64,000 nt of DNA, from the NCBI RefSeq assembly GCF_964340395.1, contig NC_135549.1, forward strand, positions 31,384,332-31,448,331. Direction: 5' to 3'. The notes below the pieces were generated by a model. The model worked only from the letters and a program-made list of their open reading frames with translations, had not been told where the DNA came from and made no database searches. The position numbers and the translations under genes were made by a program. Positions 46,218 through 57,996 of the stretch are shown here, piece by piece. Every line of letters begins with the position of its first letter. Positions within the stretch are counted from its first letter, which is position 1. The stretch is from Glandiceps talaboti (lineage: Eukaryota > Hemichordata > Enteropneusta > Spengelidae).

Positions 46218-47189
46218 TAATTCTCTGCTTTGACATAGCATATTATGTTATTTGCAATGTCACTGTGCCTGACAGAATTTCTGATGTTGACGTTTCAACC
46301 CATTTTCCCCACAAGCCACATGAATGCATAAATTAGAGGTCTTACTTGCATTTTAATATTTTTTATCTAAAATATACACCCACTTCCCTGTTTTAAGGGA
46401 ATTGTGATCACACAATGTCTACCTGCACTTGGAGATACTGCAGTGTCTCATCAAAAATAATTGAAATCCAAAGTGCAACATGAATATATACCCTTCCTTC
46501 TTCCTTAGATTAGAAAAATGTGCTACAAAGGATTACTACACTTTTCACATATCTAAGTCGACCCAGTCTAGAATCTTCAGTTGTGAATTTAACAAAGGAA
46601 GAATTTTTGTAAGATTTGTGACATAGATATATAGCCATTATATATACTCAGTGTTAGGTCCTTGAATATACAGTATGCAAATGACTATATTAAAATTCAA
46701 ATATATACGTGGCACACAACTTGCAACATGTAATTTGCATACACATAGGTGCAATGTTCTAGTAATTCATAATTTTTGTATAAATGAGAAGGTTGGCATT
46801 TGAGTATACGGCTAAGTAAAATCATATTTGGGTTGATAAATTTATGATTTCATATATTTTGTTCAGTTCGGACTGCTTCAGTTTTTAGTGTGGTATATTT
46901 ACAGTTTCATTGTCATTCACTTAGAAGGCACCTTGAGAGAGAAAGCCATTATGCTTCTGTTTAGCGCCATTCATCTAACACAATGCTACCACAAGTCTTC
47001 TCTTCACAATTCTCCATACAACGATTCCTTTGATGGGCAAACTCTGTATTTGATGGATTACTTCTGGCTGGGTATACACTACACTGCACTCAATTTAGCT
47101 GTGAATGATATGTGATGGTATATCTTCACAGCTAAATTGGGAGCTGAGCTGCAGCATCTCCAGTTGCAGGTTATAACACTTCACCTTGG

Positions 47190-47331
47190 TTATTTCTCTT
47201 CATCAAAGTCAAAGTCTTTGTCCGCTCCTTTCTGTTTCTCTTCCACCATGTTCTTGTAGATTTCAATCATTTGACTGTTCTGTTGTATGCTGTCATTCAA
47301 ATCTCTCATTCCATTATTCCAGATTTTGATC
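47190..47331 (-). CDS. TBK1: TBK1-like exon k: C-terminal helix, acidic tail and stop
   Basis: Acceptor tttaacag; GA|G gives Glu, then [20 protein letters not shown] and later [13 protein letters not shown]. It corresponds to the C-terminal adaptor-binding coiled segment of TBK1. The acidic tail is not the human C-terminal sequence. Confidence 0.9.
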
Positions 47332-48107
47332 CTGTTAAACATAAACATGAAATGATTGACACTTTTTTCTTTCATATTTACAACTGCATAGTTCATTCTA
47401 GGTCATTCACCAAGTACAGTAGTGTCTTCCATCCTATGATTTGATAAAAACACAAAATGGACAAACTTACATTTCAAGATACCCTGTGTTTGTCAAGGTA
47501 TAGGAACCTGTGTGTAACAAGGAGCAAATCTCGGACTTCTAAACTTTATATCACCTTTGGAACTCAGATAGATTTTACCTACTCATTGAAAAACTATAAA
47601 TTTATGAATGTCTAAAATGACATCCTTGGTGAGAATTACACAAAAAACTACACATTTTGAAAAGTAATGTACATGGTACTTGGTAGAGAGATGCAAGGTT
47701 TTAGCTAAACTTAATAGTGAGCATTTCTTACTCTGCTTTCAGTCCTTTTGGTACAAGTACTTTGTGTTTTGGTGATTTAGGTAATGACATGCCATCATGA
47801 CCATTCATCATGTCAGATCCTCCAACTGCCACAGTAGTTCTTTTCTTCTCCATTTCATCTTTCAACAACTTGTCTAAGTCTTGTGTGATTTTGTCTACTT
47901 TTGTTTTGGTACTTGATTTGATCTGTTGACATGAATTAAAGGTACACAGCTTGTCATTGTATCTCTCATATCATGTTATGTGATAATTTCAACTAAATTA
48001 CAAATTAAACCCAAATACATTCACTTCTATTCACCCCTCCCAATCTGTCCATTTCTGTCTCTCTTGATTTTTCACTCTCACTCCAATCCATCTACTCTTT
48101 CTCAAAC

Positions 48108-48160
<53 letters not shown>

Positions 48161-48229
48161 TTGTCTGTCTGTCTATTTCTGTGTGTGTTTGTATGTATGT
48201 ATGTATGTATGTATGTATGTATGTATGTA

Positions 48230-48292
<63 letters not shown>

Positions 48293-48328
48293 ATGTATGT
48301 ATGTATGTATGTACCGGGGGTATGTCTA

Positions 48329-48394
<66 letters not shown>

Positions 48395-51300
48395 TGTCTC
48401 TGCCTTTCTACATGTACCTGTCTTTCTGCCTGTGTTTGTCTGTCTATCTATCTATCTATCTATCTGTCACTCCTCCCCCCCCCCCCTCTCTTTCACTCAC
48501 TCTTCCAATGTCTCTAAAACCTTAAGTCAACTTACACTTTGCAACTTTTCAGCAGCGAAGATATCATATTTTTCTTGCAACTCTGAGATTTCTCCATCAA
48601 TTCTGGTCATTTCTCTGCGATATGTTGTAGCCACTCTGTATCAAATATATCAATATTACCACATTAGATTCAATCATAAAAAATACAATTACATCAAAAT
48701 ATTGAGTTTTCTTTCTCACCATCAGATTTCTCTGATTTATAAAAAACACAATTATTGTACTTTGACATAGAACAGTTTACACTCTTCCCAAAGCCACACA
48801 CACAGTCATACATATATACGTAAAAACATGCATTTCTCTTGATTTGAGAGCAAAAAAGAAAGACTTACTTGAACCAAGTTGATAAATATTTGTGAACTGT
48901 TCTCAGGTTTGGATCACAGTGGTCCTGATACAACGAGATACCACGTACACAGATTGTGTTCATCTTTATCCTATGGGTAGACACAAAAGATGCTTAACTT
49001 TACACATAGAAACGACATTTATACTAATGCAGTAACTTGCAATATTTTAACTTCTACCTAAGTGTACACCACAAATGAATTAATAGGAAAGAATTGTTAT
49101 TTTAACATAACGATGGCATGTTCCTTACCTGTATTACCACATATACATACATTTACAGCAGTGTTCCATCTTACTTACCTGTATTACCACATACACATAC
49201 ATTTACAAGTGTTCCATCTTACTTACCTGTATTACCACATATACATACATTTACAACAGTGTTCCATCTTACTTACCTGTATTACCACATATACATACAT
49301 TTACAACAGTGTTCCATCTTACTTACCTGTATTACCACATACACATACATTTACAACAGTGTTCCATCTTACTTACCTGTATTACCACATATACATACAT
49401 TTACAACAGTGTTCCATCTTACTTACCTGTATTACCACATATACATACATTTACAACAGTGTTCCATCTTACTTACCTGTATTACCACATACACATACAT
49501 TTACAGCAGTGTTCCATCTTACTTACCTGTATTACCACATATACATACATTTACAACAGTGTTCCATCTTACTTACCTGTATTACCACATATACATACAT
49601 TTACAACAGTGTTCCATCTTACTTACCTGTATTACCACATACACATACATTTACAACAGTGTTCCATCTTACTTACCTGTATTACCACATATACATACAT
49701 TTACAGCAGTGTTCCATCTTACTTACCTGTATTACCACATACACATACATTTACAACAGTGTTCCATCTTACTTACCTGTATTACCACATACACATACAT
49801 TTACAACAGTGTTCCATCTTACTTACCTGTATTACCACATATACATACATTTACAACAGTGTTCCATCTTACTTACCTGTATTACCACATATACATACAT
49901 TTACAACAGTGTTCCATCTTACTTACCTGTATTACCACATACACATACATTTACAGCAGTGTTCCATCTTACTTACCTGTATTACCACATATACATACAT
50001 TTACAACAGTGTTCCATCTTACTTACCTGTATTACCACATATACATACATTTACAACAGTGTTCCATCTTACTTACCTGTATTACCACATACACATACAT
50101 TTACAACAGTGTTCCATCTTACTTACCTGTATTACCACATATACATACATTTACAGCAGTGTTCCATCTTACTTACCTGTATTACCACATACACATACAT
50201 TTACAACAGTGTTCCATCTTACTTACCTGTATTACCACATACACATACATTTACAACAGTGTTCCATCTTACTTACCTGTATTACCACATATACATACAT
50301 TTACAGTAGTGTTTGAGACAAGATTTCTCATAACTACACACTGCTAAATATTTCAATTATTTCATAAGGTTAATAATATTTGCCATGGTATGTTGGGAAA
50401 GGATGACTTTTAAAATACACTACACATAGCCTAGACTGAACAATTTATGGCCATCACTTCCAATCAAAAGCTGTTTTGAAATAGCACACCTAGTGGCCAT
50501 GCTATACAAATCTTTTGTCTTTCCAATATCTGGTATACGACATGTTTATTGATTCTGACAATATTTCTATCATGACTTACTTTTCAAACTTGTGGATTTG
50601 TTCATCGTTGTAGCTGAGTCTTTTCATGGCTTTGTCTTTTTTGAACTGTGCAGCTGTTGCCGACACTGAATCCAACAGAACATCAAGTTTGGCAACACTG
50701 AAAGGCCAATAAAAAGGTCAAATGTCATCATGCATGCTTTCAATGCACACAATTCTGAAAGGGTTAAGCATTACGCTTGATGTAGACTCAACTAAATAAG
50801 AAGGTTCAATTAAAATGATGGCAAGTACTTCAACAACTTGAATAAAACTCATCTCTGACTGAATCAAAATGATGGCAAGTACTTCAACGACTTGAATGAT
50901 GGCAAGTACTTCAATGACTTGAATAAAACACATCTCTGGCTATGAAATAAAATGTATAGATCTATAATGATACATGATTAACAACTCAGCTGATCAGTTG
51001 TGCTAAAAATAGATACTACAACCAGACACTTCAAAGTTTTTATATCAAACTCAATTTTGTGGTATGGTTTTTGTGATGTGGAATTACAATGTCTGTGTGA
51101 ATGTAACAATAAAGGATTGGTTGAAAGAATGAATAATTGGAATATTATCTATTATCTATGTAACCCAACTCATCATTAAGTCATCCAAATACATAATACT
51201 TTTAGCAGTTAGAAGAGTTACTCCCAAAACGTCAACTATCTATAATTTTATTGGACAGTCAACATTTTAACAAATTTTTGCCCAAATACAACACATGGTT

Positions 51301-52728
51301 ACGGTACATACTATTACTGGGGTTGTGTATAGTAACATCAAAACCAGTCATCAACAAGCTAAAAACTTGTGAACTTACCATTTATCATCAGGTTGACAGC
51401 CAAGACTACTTGCATCTCTCAGATGTTCAGTCAAGGTGTCTCTAACACAGATATCTTGGTACAGATCATTTAGAGAAACAGAAACTTCATCAAACTTATG
51501 CGACAACTCTACAGAGTCCTCTAACACTTTGATTACACTTTCCTCTGTTTCTCTCAATGCTAGTTCTGTGTCCTTGGCTGGTTTTCCAATGGATTTACAC
51601 AACATGTGAAGTGATGGATTCCTCACATTGTCACGGATACTGTCCATGGATAGATTCACTGTGGTCACAGCAGTCTTCAGTTCACCTTGGAAACATTTCA
51701 GGGATTTCAATTCTTGTTTCACAATAGATCTGGGAAAAACCACAAATTAAGGTGTAACTTGTATTTCTGCTAAAATATGAAAGGATTCTAAAAACCAAAG
51801 CATTTCTATTCTACTCCATCTATGACAGTCAAAATAATAATAAATAATAATGATAACAATAAAAATGTATTTATAATGTGTTTGTTGTCCACAGAGCTGT
51901 AGGCAATAACAATTAATACCCCTAGCATGGATCTATAGCGACACAACATCCCTGTATACTTCAACTCCCTGGGAAGCATACAATCCATTGCAGCCTTTAT
52001 AAGTGCATAGGATTAAAATGTTCACATAGCAACCACTATCCTACCAGGTCCCCAATTATACAGTTGGGTTGACTGGAGCACAATGGTTGTTCAAATCTTG
52101 ACATTGACACTTGACATTGACACATTGTGTTTTAATCATACAATGTTTTGTGACCATCATCACATCTGATATGATATATAGGAATGGGTATTTTGATATA
52201 CTGTATCTTGAAATCATGAAAATAGTTTATCAGTCCCTTAAAAGTGTCAATGTTACAGGTGTTATACTTTATTACACTGTTACAGGTGATATACTTTATC
52301 ACACGGTTACAGGTGATATACTAGAATTCATGTCACTGAAAACCCACTTCAACTGTATGACAGTACAAACGTATATATGCTAACACTTACTGAAAAATGT
52401 TCTTTGAATTTTTCATGAGGCGCTGCATAAGTATGACATGTAGCATTGTTCTTTTGATGTAATGCATCACAGCTGCTGCCATCTGAAATAAACAAAGTAA
52501 ATATCATAATTACACAGGAGCACACAATGTTTTAAAACCTTAATCAATTAGGAATCTTATGATGATAAATGTAACCGTATAAGAAAGCTTCTGACGTAGG
52601 ATAGGATGGGAGTCTCTTGAAAGACAACTGTCTGTCTGTTTGGGAGTGTTATGTTATGCTTCTGTCTGTCTGCCTGGGAGTGTTATGTTATGCTTCTGTC
52701 TGTCTGTCTGGGAGTGTTATGTTATGTT

Positions 52729-52773
<45 letters not shown>

Positions 52774-55404
52774 GAGTGTGCATGTGTGTGTGTGTGTCCG
52801 TCTGTCTGTGGACATGATAACTCAAAAACCACTGCATCAATTCTAATGAAAGTTAGTACACATCTTCCTTATGGTAACAACAAGAATTGATTAGATTTTG
52901 GTAAACATCCTAAGAATAATAATGAATAATTAGCCAAATTAACGATGTTGGGTAATTAGACTATATCTACGTGCAGGCTTTAAATTCTATATAATTTTAG
53001 ACATACATTTGTGATACCAAAGCGTATCTGTCCTGAATATATTGTTGATGTAGCTATTAGTTTTAAGACTTATTAGCATATTTCGTAATTAGTCTTTTAA
53101 AACTCTCATGGTTTGACCTATCTAATTTGAATATTGACCCAACGTTTTACACATGTTTCACATTTTGAGTTGTGTTGGCTGTAAATAGCTTGCATCAGCG
53201 GGTAATCTTGCTGGAGAATTAGCCAAGATAAATTCATACGATCTCTTCACTATTTCATTCTCAATCAAAATTTTAAAAAAATGTTTTGTACTTTGACAGT
53301 TAGGAACATGTTTGTACTCCTTCATTGCTGTTAGCCATGTAAGATCTAGAGCATGGTCAAACCAGGTCAGCTTCAACTTCTGGGTCAAATCACTTGCTTT
53401 CTACCGAAAATTCTTGAACGAACTATTACAAAAAGACCTTGCCAAATTTTTATGAAATCTGTCAACTTTCCGGTCCGTATTAAGGAAACTATGAGAGAAA
53501 AACTGAACCAAAATTTCAAGTATACTTTATCAAATTGCTGTAAAGTCAGTATTCCTACAAATAATGCCTAAATTGATTTTACTGACAGGAAAGAAGAGAT
53601 ATAAGTTGAGGTTTACACTTTTACAGTATCTAAAATGTTGGACTCTAGTGAAAGTTACGGATAATAGCTATAACTCAGGATTTTGCATTCCAACATGAAT
53701 ATAGGCATAGAAATCTATGGTTTCACCCTTACGGGGAGGCAGTTCTGGTTGATATTGATATAAAATGCTAAAATATATTTACCTTTGCCATTGGAGCATC
53801 ACTTTCAAGTGAATACGATGACGCAATCTTGGGTAACTTTGCTGTTATGGTAGGATACAAATAAATTATGTTATATGATGGTTATATGTATTATACAGTA
53901 TGTTAGGTGTACTAGACTGATCTTCATATTCATAGTATTGTTGACACAGAGAAGCTGTGTTACCTTTCTAATATCTACTTGGTAATATCTACCATAATGC
54001 GAGGAAATATAACAACCAAACAACTGAAGAATAGCTAAAACAGAACACTAGATTTCAAGCAAACGTGACCTCTGGGTGTTATCAAATAATTCAAGAGACA
54101 TAGTCTGTAACTTAGACTCCATTTGAAACTTAATTCTGTGTACAAAATGTACATACGTACATATACATGTAATACATACACATAATATATACACATAAAA
54201 AGGCATGGAAACCAAGACGGTATCATTACCAAACAAAACTACATCCAAGGACTCGTAAAGTTACACATAGAGTTGAACACTTACGGATATGAGGGGGCAT
54301 TGCTGATGGAAACTCAAATGCATCTTTTCGAAACAAATATATTGGATTTTCTTCCAATGTGTCAGCATATGAGCTGCAAGGTGCCAAAGGGTCGGGACAG
54401 AAACTTTCATACTCTAAATACAGTTCTTGGTGTCCTGAATTGATTTCTGTCTGGGCAGCTATCAGGTCTTGAAATTCAGCATATCTAAAAAGAAAATCAA
54501 TCACACACTGATTTTAAACTTATGACTGGGATTGTAAGTGACAGAACAACATGTGGAAATACTATCATTATCAGACTGTAGTTAGAGTATGCTGGCATTT
54601 CTAACAACAACATTTGAGATGACTGTAAAAAGACTTTATACAGGATATATGTTGACTGTTGACTTTTTAAATTGCAAACGAGGTCATTTTTAGCACAACT
54701 GAACTGAGGTTCAGCGTGCTATATAGGCATCAAGTTTTGTCTGTCTGTCTGTGTCTGTCTGTCTGTCTGTATGCAATTGTAACATGTCATTTCAAAGCCA
54801 GCTAATCTACCACCACGATCCACAAAAACTGACTATTTTCTCCAATATGTGAAATTTCTATGCCAGAAACTGAATTCCACCTGATGACAAAACACTTCCA
54901 CATTAGCAGCTGATATCTTTTATTCTTAAATTACTTAATTATATTTTTTTAACTAAAGTTACTTACGTTTCTCTCATTTGTACATATATTTTATGTAACT
55001 TGGCTGTAGTAACGTTGAAGACATCGATCACTTTCATTGACAGTATTTTGTCAGTTTCTGAGATAAACTTGTCAAAAGTCCACATTTTACTAGGATCACA
55101 TTCCATCAATCCAGCAAGTACTGGAGTCACTAAGTCACGTAGTCCTTGGGACAGCTGAGATGTTTTGGGAAGTTCTCTACTCCAGACAATCTCACCTCCA
55201 TCTTCTTTCTGAACACCTGAAATAACTCCTGAGGCTTTCTCTGTTGTGATGTAGTACCTATGTTAAGAAAATATCAATTTTTAAAAGGAATCTATCACAT
55301 CAGTTTTAACTCAAACTATTGTTTTCACAATTTATGTTCTTATTTTGAAGTTATTTACCAGTAAATTGTGTGATCACCTAGATATCAAATTGTTGCATTT
55401 ACTA

Positions 55405-55450
<46 letters not shown>

Positions 55451-55535
55451 TCACCTAGATATCAAAATGTTGTATTTACTAGAGTGTGTGTGTGTGTGTG
55501 TGTGATCACCTAGATATCAAAATGTTGTATTTACT

Positions 55536-55578
<43 letters not shown>

Positions 55579-55609
55579 TCACCTAGATATCAAATTGTTG
55601 CATTTACTA

Positions 55610-55645
<36 letters not shown>

Positions 55646-55675
55646 TCACCTAGATATCAAAATGTTGTATTTACT

Positions 55676-55722
<47 letters not shown>

Positions 55723-55807
55723 TCACCTAGATATCAAATTGTTGTATTTACTAGAGTGTATGTGTGTGTGTGTGTGATCACCTAGATATCAAAATGTTGT
55801 ATTTACT

Positions 55808-55848
<41 letters not shown>

Positions 55849-55874
55849 TCACCTAGATATCAAATTGTTGCATT

Positions 55875-55923
<49 letters not shown>

Positions 55924-55949
55924 TCACCTAGATATCAAATTGTTGCATT

Positions 55950-56004
<55 letters not shown>

Positions 56005-56030
56005 TCACCTAGATATCAAATTGTTGCATT

Positions 56031-56102
<72 letters not shown>

Positions 56103-57470
56103 TGTAATCACCTAGATATCAAATCCTATCAGCATCCAACAAATGCACAATACAATTTGTTGACAAATAATCGAATGGTCCAGCTTCTTTATTTGTAACT
56201 GTTTACACATGGCCATCAAGTTAGTGAACACAGAACCACCAATGACTTTAGTAGACAGCTTATCAGAATGATGGATCATTTCCAGTAAAGATTTAGTCTA
56301 TTTCCAAAAACTGACAAAAAGGCATAAACTTGAAAAAGAAATCAAATATATAATCATGAATGCTTAAAGTTGATCTTAATATTAATTTCCAATGATTACA
56401 GAGTCTGATAAAGACAAGAATTCTATATAAACATATATATAATATACACTTAACAGTGTTTTTTTTTAAGGCCAGTAAGTAGGTAAAATCTATCAGGTTT
56501 TCGATATCATTTAACTGGAATTCCCCACCAAAACATTATGATTAGATTCTATCGGGAAACACTGTCAGTTTTACCTCTTTTCCCCCTTTCTGTTACCAGG
56601 GTTACCAAATCTTAGTAAAAACACTGCTATATATAAGTACTGATTGGAAAAGAATTTCTCCATACACTAAGTTACACAAAATGAATAAATGTATATAAAA
56701 GTTATATATTACTATGGTAACGCATAGTGTACGACAAACTAGACTAACATTCTATATATACGCCGTATAAATTTATTGTGAATGTCACCCATGTGGGTGG
56801 AATGTATTTACTGACCTTGGCTGGATAACACCAGGAAGTAAGTATGCTAATTCTGACCTACTTCCAACACATGCTAAGACTAACATATTCTACAAATAGT
56901 ATTTATACATAAAACAAACTTTAATATTCTATCATTTGAAACTTAGAAAGTCTACATCTATTAGGTGTGTGGAAAAACTGGGGAGATTACCAAGGGTTTG
57001 GCTGATGGAATTTATACTATTTTTAGTTATACTTTTTTTTAATTGGCTATTGATCTCAAACGTCTCTCCCCCCCCCCCTGCCCCCCCCCCCCCCCCCCCC
57101 GCCTCCTGTTCCTCACAAGCACTACATAATATAGGTAATAATAGTTCATAAAGACTAACTTCAACATCAAGTTCAAATGAAACGATTACCATGGTAATTT
57201 ATGAAGAAAACTACAAGCCACTACAGTAGAGTAAGTACTAAACTGTGATATGTGATCAAATCTGATAAACTTTAATGAAGTATATTTATCATTTCAATTT
57301 GGCTAGACTTACATAGTTTCCCTGTTTCTTCTACCTCCATAGGGTCTGAATGGTAAGTGTCCAGCTGCAATATGAAATAGTGTCACGCCAATACTCCATA
57401 AATCAACGGATGCAGAAAATGTCTTCCCCATTGGTTTTCTCAGCACTGCTCTTTCATATAGATCAGGGTG
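47190..57470 (-). CDS. TBK1: TBK1/IKKepsilon-like serine/threonine kinase, C-terminal 600 residues (11 exons; N-lobe not in window)
   Basis: Eleven minus-strand exons with GT-AG ends join in one frame: 57470-57313, 55257-54967, 54484-54285, 53841-53783, 52482-52391, 51729-51379, 50697-50581, 48970-48869, 48635-48536, 47922-47732, 47331-47190 (TAA). It begins in the kinase C-lobe with [12 protein letters not shown] and [19 protein letters not shown], which closely match TBK1. Next come [12 protein letters not shown] and [13 protein letters not shown] (end of kinase domain), a ubiquitin-like domain with EENPIYLF, then the helical scaffold/dimerisation domain with [20 protein letters not shown]. 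The last 46 residues form the C-terminal coiled segment with an acidic tail. TBK1 phosphorylates IRF-type factors and autophagy receptors downstream of STING and other sensors. The DFG motif, activation-loop serine and catalytic HRD lie in exons upstream that I could not find before 64000. Invertebrates often have one gene ancestral to TBK1 and IKBKE, so read this as TBK1/IKBKE-like. Confidence 0.92.
47732..47922 (-). CDS. TBK1: TBK1-like exon j: linker before the C-terminal helix
   Basis: Acceptor caacag; encodes [20 protein letters not shown] and later [15 protein letters not shown]. The centre is Gly/Met/Asp-rich, probably flexible. Donor GCAGA before gtaagaa, phase 2. Confidence 0.87.
48111..48460. 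repeat. Compound TGTC / ATGT / GT / TATC microsatellites
   Basis: (CTGT)n at about 48111-48170, (ATGT)n at 48190-48236, (GT)n, (ATGT)n again, then a 45-bp (GT)n and (TATC)n. The ATGT-GT order is duplicated around about 48310-48335. It lies in the TBK1-like intron between exons j and i, on the strand opposite the gene. Confidence 0.97.
48536..48635 (-). CDS. TBK1: TBK1-like exon i: coiled-coil helix
   Basis: Acceptor gatacag; AA|A gives Lys, then [20 protein letters not shown] and [12 protein letters not shown]. The donor is taken as AAAGT before gtaagt, giving phase 0; a GT two bases upstream is the only nearby alternative and would break the frame. Confidence 0.88.
48869..48970 (-). CDS. 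TBK1: TBK1-like exon h: scaffold domain helix
   Basis: Acceptor cccatag; AA|G gives Lys, then [20 protein letters not shown] and [13 protein letters not shown]. Donor TTCAA before gtaagtc. Confidence 0.9.
49114..50313 (-). repeat. 50-bp minisatellite, about 24 copies, with a 450-bp higher-order repeat
   Basis: Unit gttccatcttacttacctgt, attaccacatatacatacat, ttacaacagt. Two variable sites (atatac/acacat and acaacag/acagcag) show that the nine units from 49361 to 49810 repeat base for base in order from 49811 to 50260. Read on the gene's strand each unit contains ATACAG followed by GTAAGTAAG. The unit has no stop on the plus strand in any frame, so three overlapping long frames appear; they are artefacts. 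It lies in the intron between exons h and g. Confidence 0.97.
50581..50697 (-). CDS. TBK1: TBK1-like exon g: scaffold domain, conserved QFKKDKA block
   Basis: Acceptor cctttcag; TG|T gives Cys, then [20 protein letters not shown] and [18 protein letters not shown]. One of the best-conserved TBK1/IKKepsilon segments. Donor GAAAA before gtaagtc. Confidence 0.93.
50812..50940 (+). repeat. Imperfect short tandem repeat
   Basis: gatggcaagtacttcaacaa, then cttgaat, occurs three times with 58- and 34-bp spacing, and the tail aaaacacatctctg repeats. In the intron between exons g and f. Confidence 0.85.
51379..51729 (-). CDS. TBK1: TBK1-like exon f: scaffold/dimerisation domain helices
   Basis: The longest exon (351 nt). 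CA|A gives Gln, then [20 protein letters not shown] onward to [10 protein letters not shown]. Strongly helical and charged. Similarity to TBK1 is weaker here than elsewhere, but both flanking exons fix its place. Donor AAATG before gtaagtt. Confidence 0.88.
52253..52323 (+). repeat. 27-bp tandem repeat, three copies
   Basis: Unit ttacaggtgatatactttat then cacacgg, with small differences. In the intron between exons f and e. Confidence 0.85.
52391..52482 (-). CDS. TBK1: TBK1-like exon e: first scaffold-domain helix
   Basis: Acceptor tatttcag; encodes [20 protein letters not shown] then [10 protein letters not shown]. Donor TTTTCA before gtaagtg, phase 2. The position matches the start of the TBK1 helical scaffold/dimerisation domain. 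Confidence 0.88.
52620..52935 (+). repeat. Short tandem (ctgtctgtctgggagtg) and CTGT tract followed by dispersed repeat
   Basis: A roughly 39-bp unit gggagtgttatgttatgctt then ctgtctgtctg occurs three times, then (CTGT)n and (TG)n. The following segment matches 9730-9870 (ccactgcatcaattctaatg, gattagattttggt). Confidence 0.75.
53783..53841 (-). CDS. TBK1: TBK1-like exon d: linker
   Basis: A 59-nt exon. Acceptor cataacag; the codon C|CA gives Pro, then [19 protein letters not shown]. It matches the LPK...D.DA.MAK linker of TBK1. Donor AAAG before gtaaat, phase 0. Confidence 0.88.
54285..54484 (-). CDS. TBK1: TBK1-like exon c: ubiquitin-like domain
   Basis: Acceptor tttttag; AC|A gives Thr. 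It encodes [20 protein letters not shown] and ends PSAMPPHI. The EENPIYLF strand matches the end of the TBK1 ubiquitin-like domain. Donor ATATCC before gtaagtg, phase 1. Local residues 150-216. Confidence 0.92.
54688..54790 (+). repeat. Family A repeat, terminal fragment (copy A6)
   Basis: tttttagcacaactgaactg, aggttcagcgtgctat and a CTGT tract: only the terminus and the tract are present, in the intron between exons c and b. Confidence 0.8.
54967..55257 (-). CDS. TBK1: TBK1-like exon b: end of kinase domain, start of ubiquitin-like domain
   Basis: The first base completes Met (AT|G). It encodes [20 protein letters not shown], then [35 protein letters not shown] and [17 protein letters not shown], the last being the first strand of the ubiquitin-like domain. 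Donor GAAAC before gtaagtaac. Local residues 53-149. Confidence 0.93.
55372..56125 (+). repeat. Composite minisatellite: 40-bp core alternating with (GT)n
   Basis: Eleven cores of gatcacctagatatcaaatt then gttgcatttactag (starting near 55372, 55448, 55501, 55577, 55643, 55720, 55775, 55847, 55921, 56001 and 56105) are separated by (GT)n of different lengths. Cores fall into two variants (aaattgttgc and aaaatgttgt), interleaved. In the intron between exons b and a. Confidence 0.97.
57066..57101. repeat. Poly-C run
   Basis: About 32 C interrupted by TG, in the intron between exons b and a. Confidence 0.95.
57313..57470 (-). CDS. TBK1: TBK1-like exon a: kinase C-lobe ([17 protein letters not shown])
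   Basis: Acceptor tttacag, then CACCCTGAT in phase 0; donor ACTAT before gtaagtc, phase 2. It encodes the segment just after the activation loop, including the conserved DxWSxG subdomain IX aspartate. Local residues 1-52. Confidence 0.93.
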
Positions 57471-57699
57471 CTGTAAATAAAGAAACAGCTATATATAAGG
57501 AACTTTGACTAATAGTTACTCTTACTCACTCACTCTATAACAATCCCCTTTTCAGCAAAACATATTATTTAAGACAAAGTGTAAATTGCAATTGTCAATG
57601 ATATAATAAACATTGTTGATAAAATAAAATTGACTACCTGGAAAGTATATAATAAAATTTGAAAAAGACAAAAGATGTCTATACAGTTATTGTACAATG

Positions 57700-57996
<297 letters not shown>

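Larger units (their letters stand above)
40832..47189 (-). other. Repeat-poor 3' flank / possible very long 3' UTR of the TBK1-like gene
   Basis: Over 6 kb downstream of the TBK1-like stop contains none of the dispersed families seen elsewhere in the window and no coding frame I recognise. AATAAA on the minus strand occurs at 46212-46217 (about 975 nt after the stop) and at 40844-40849, just before the repeats resume. A transcript could end at either; only RNA evidence can decide. Confidence 0.35.

Noticed and set aside
47980-48770. Cys/Val/Met-rich frames up to 195 residues
   Set aside because: CTGT, ATGT and GT microsatellites in a TBK1-like intron on the opposite strand; the end of one overlaps antisense to exon i.
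49062-50347. Three overlapping open frames of 335-415 residues on the plus strand
   Set aside because: They are the same 50-bp minisatellite read in three frames. 50 is not a multiple of 3 and the unit has no stop, so all frames stay open. They lie in an intron of the TBK1-like gene on the opposite strand.
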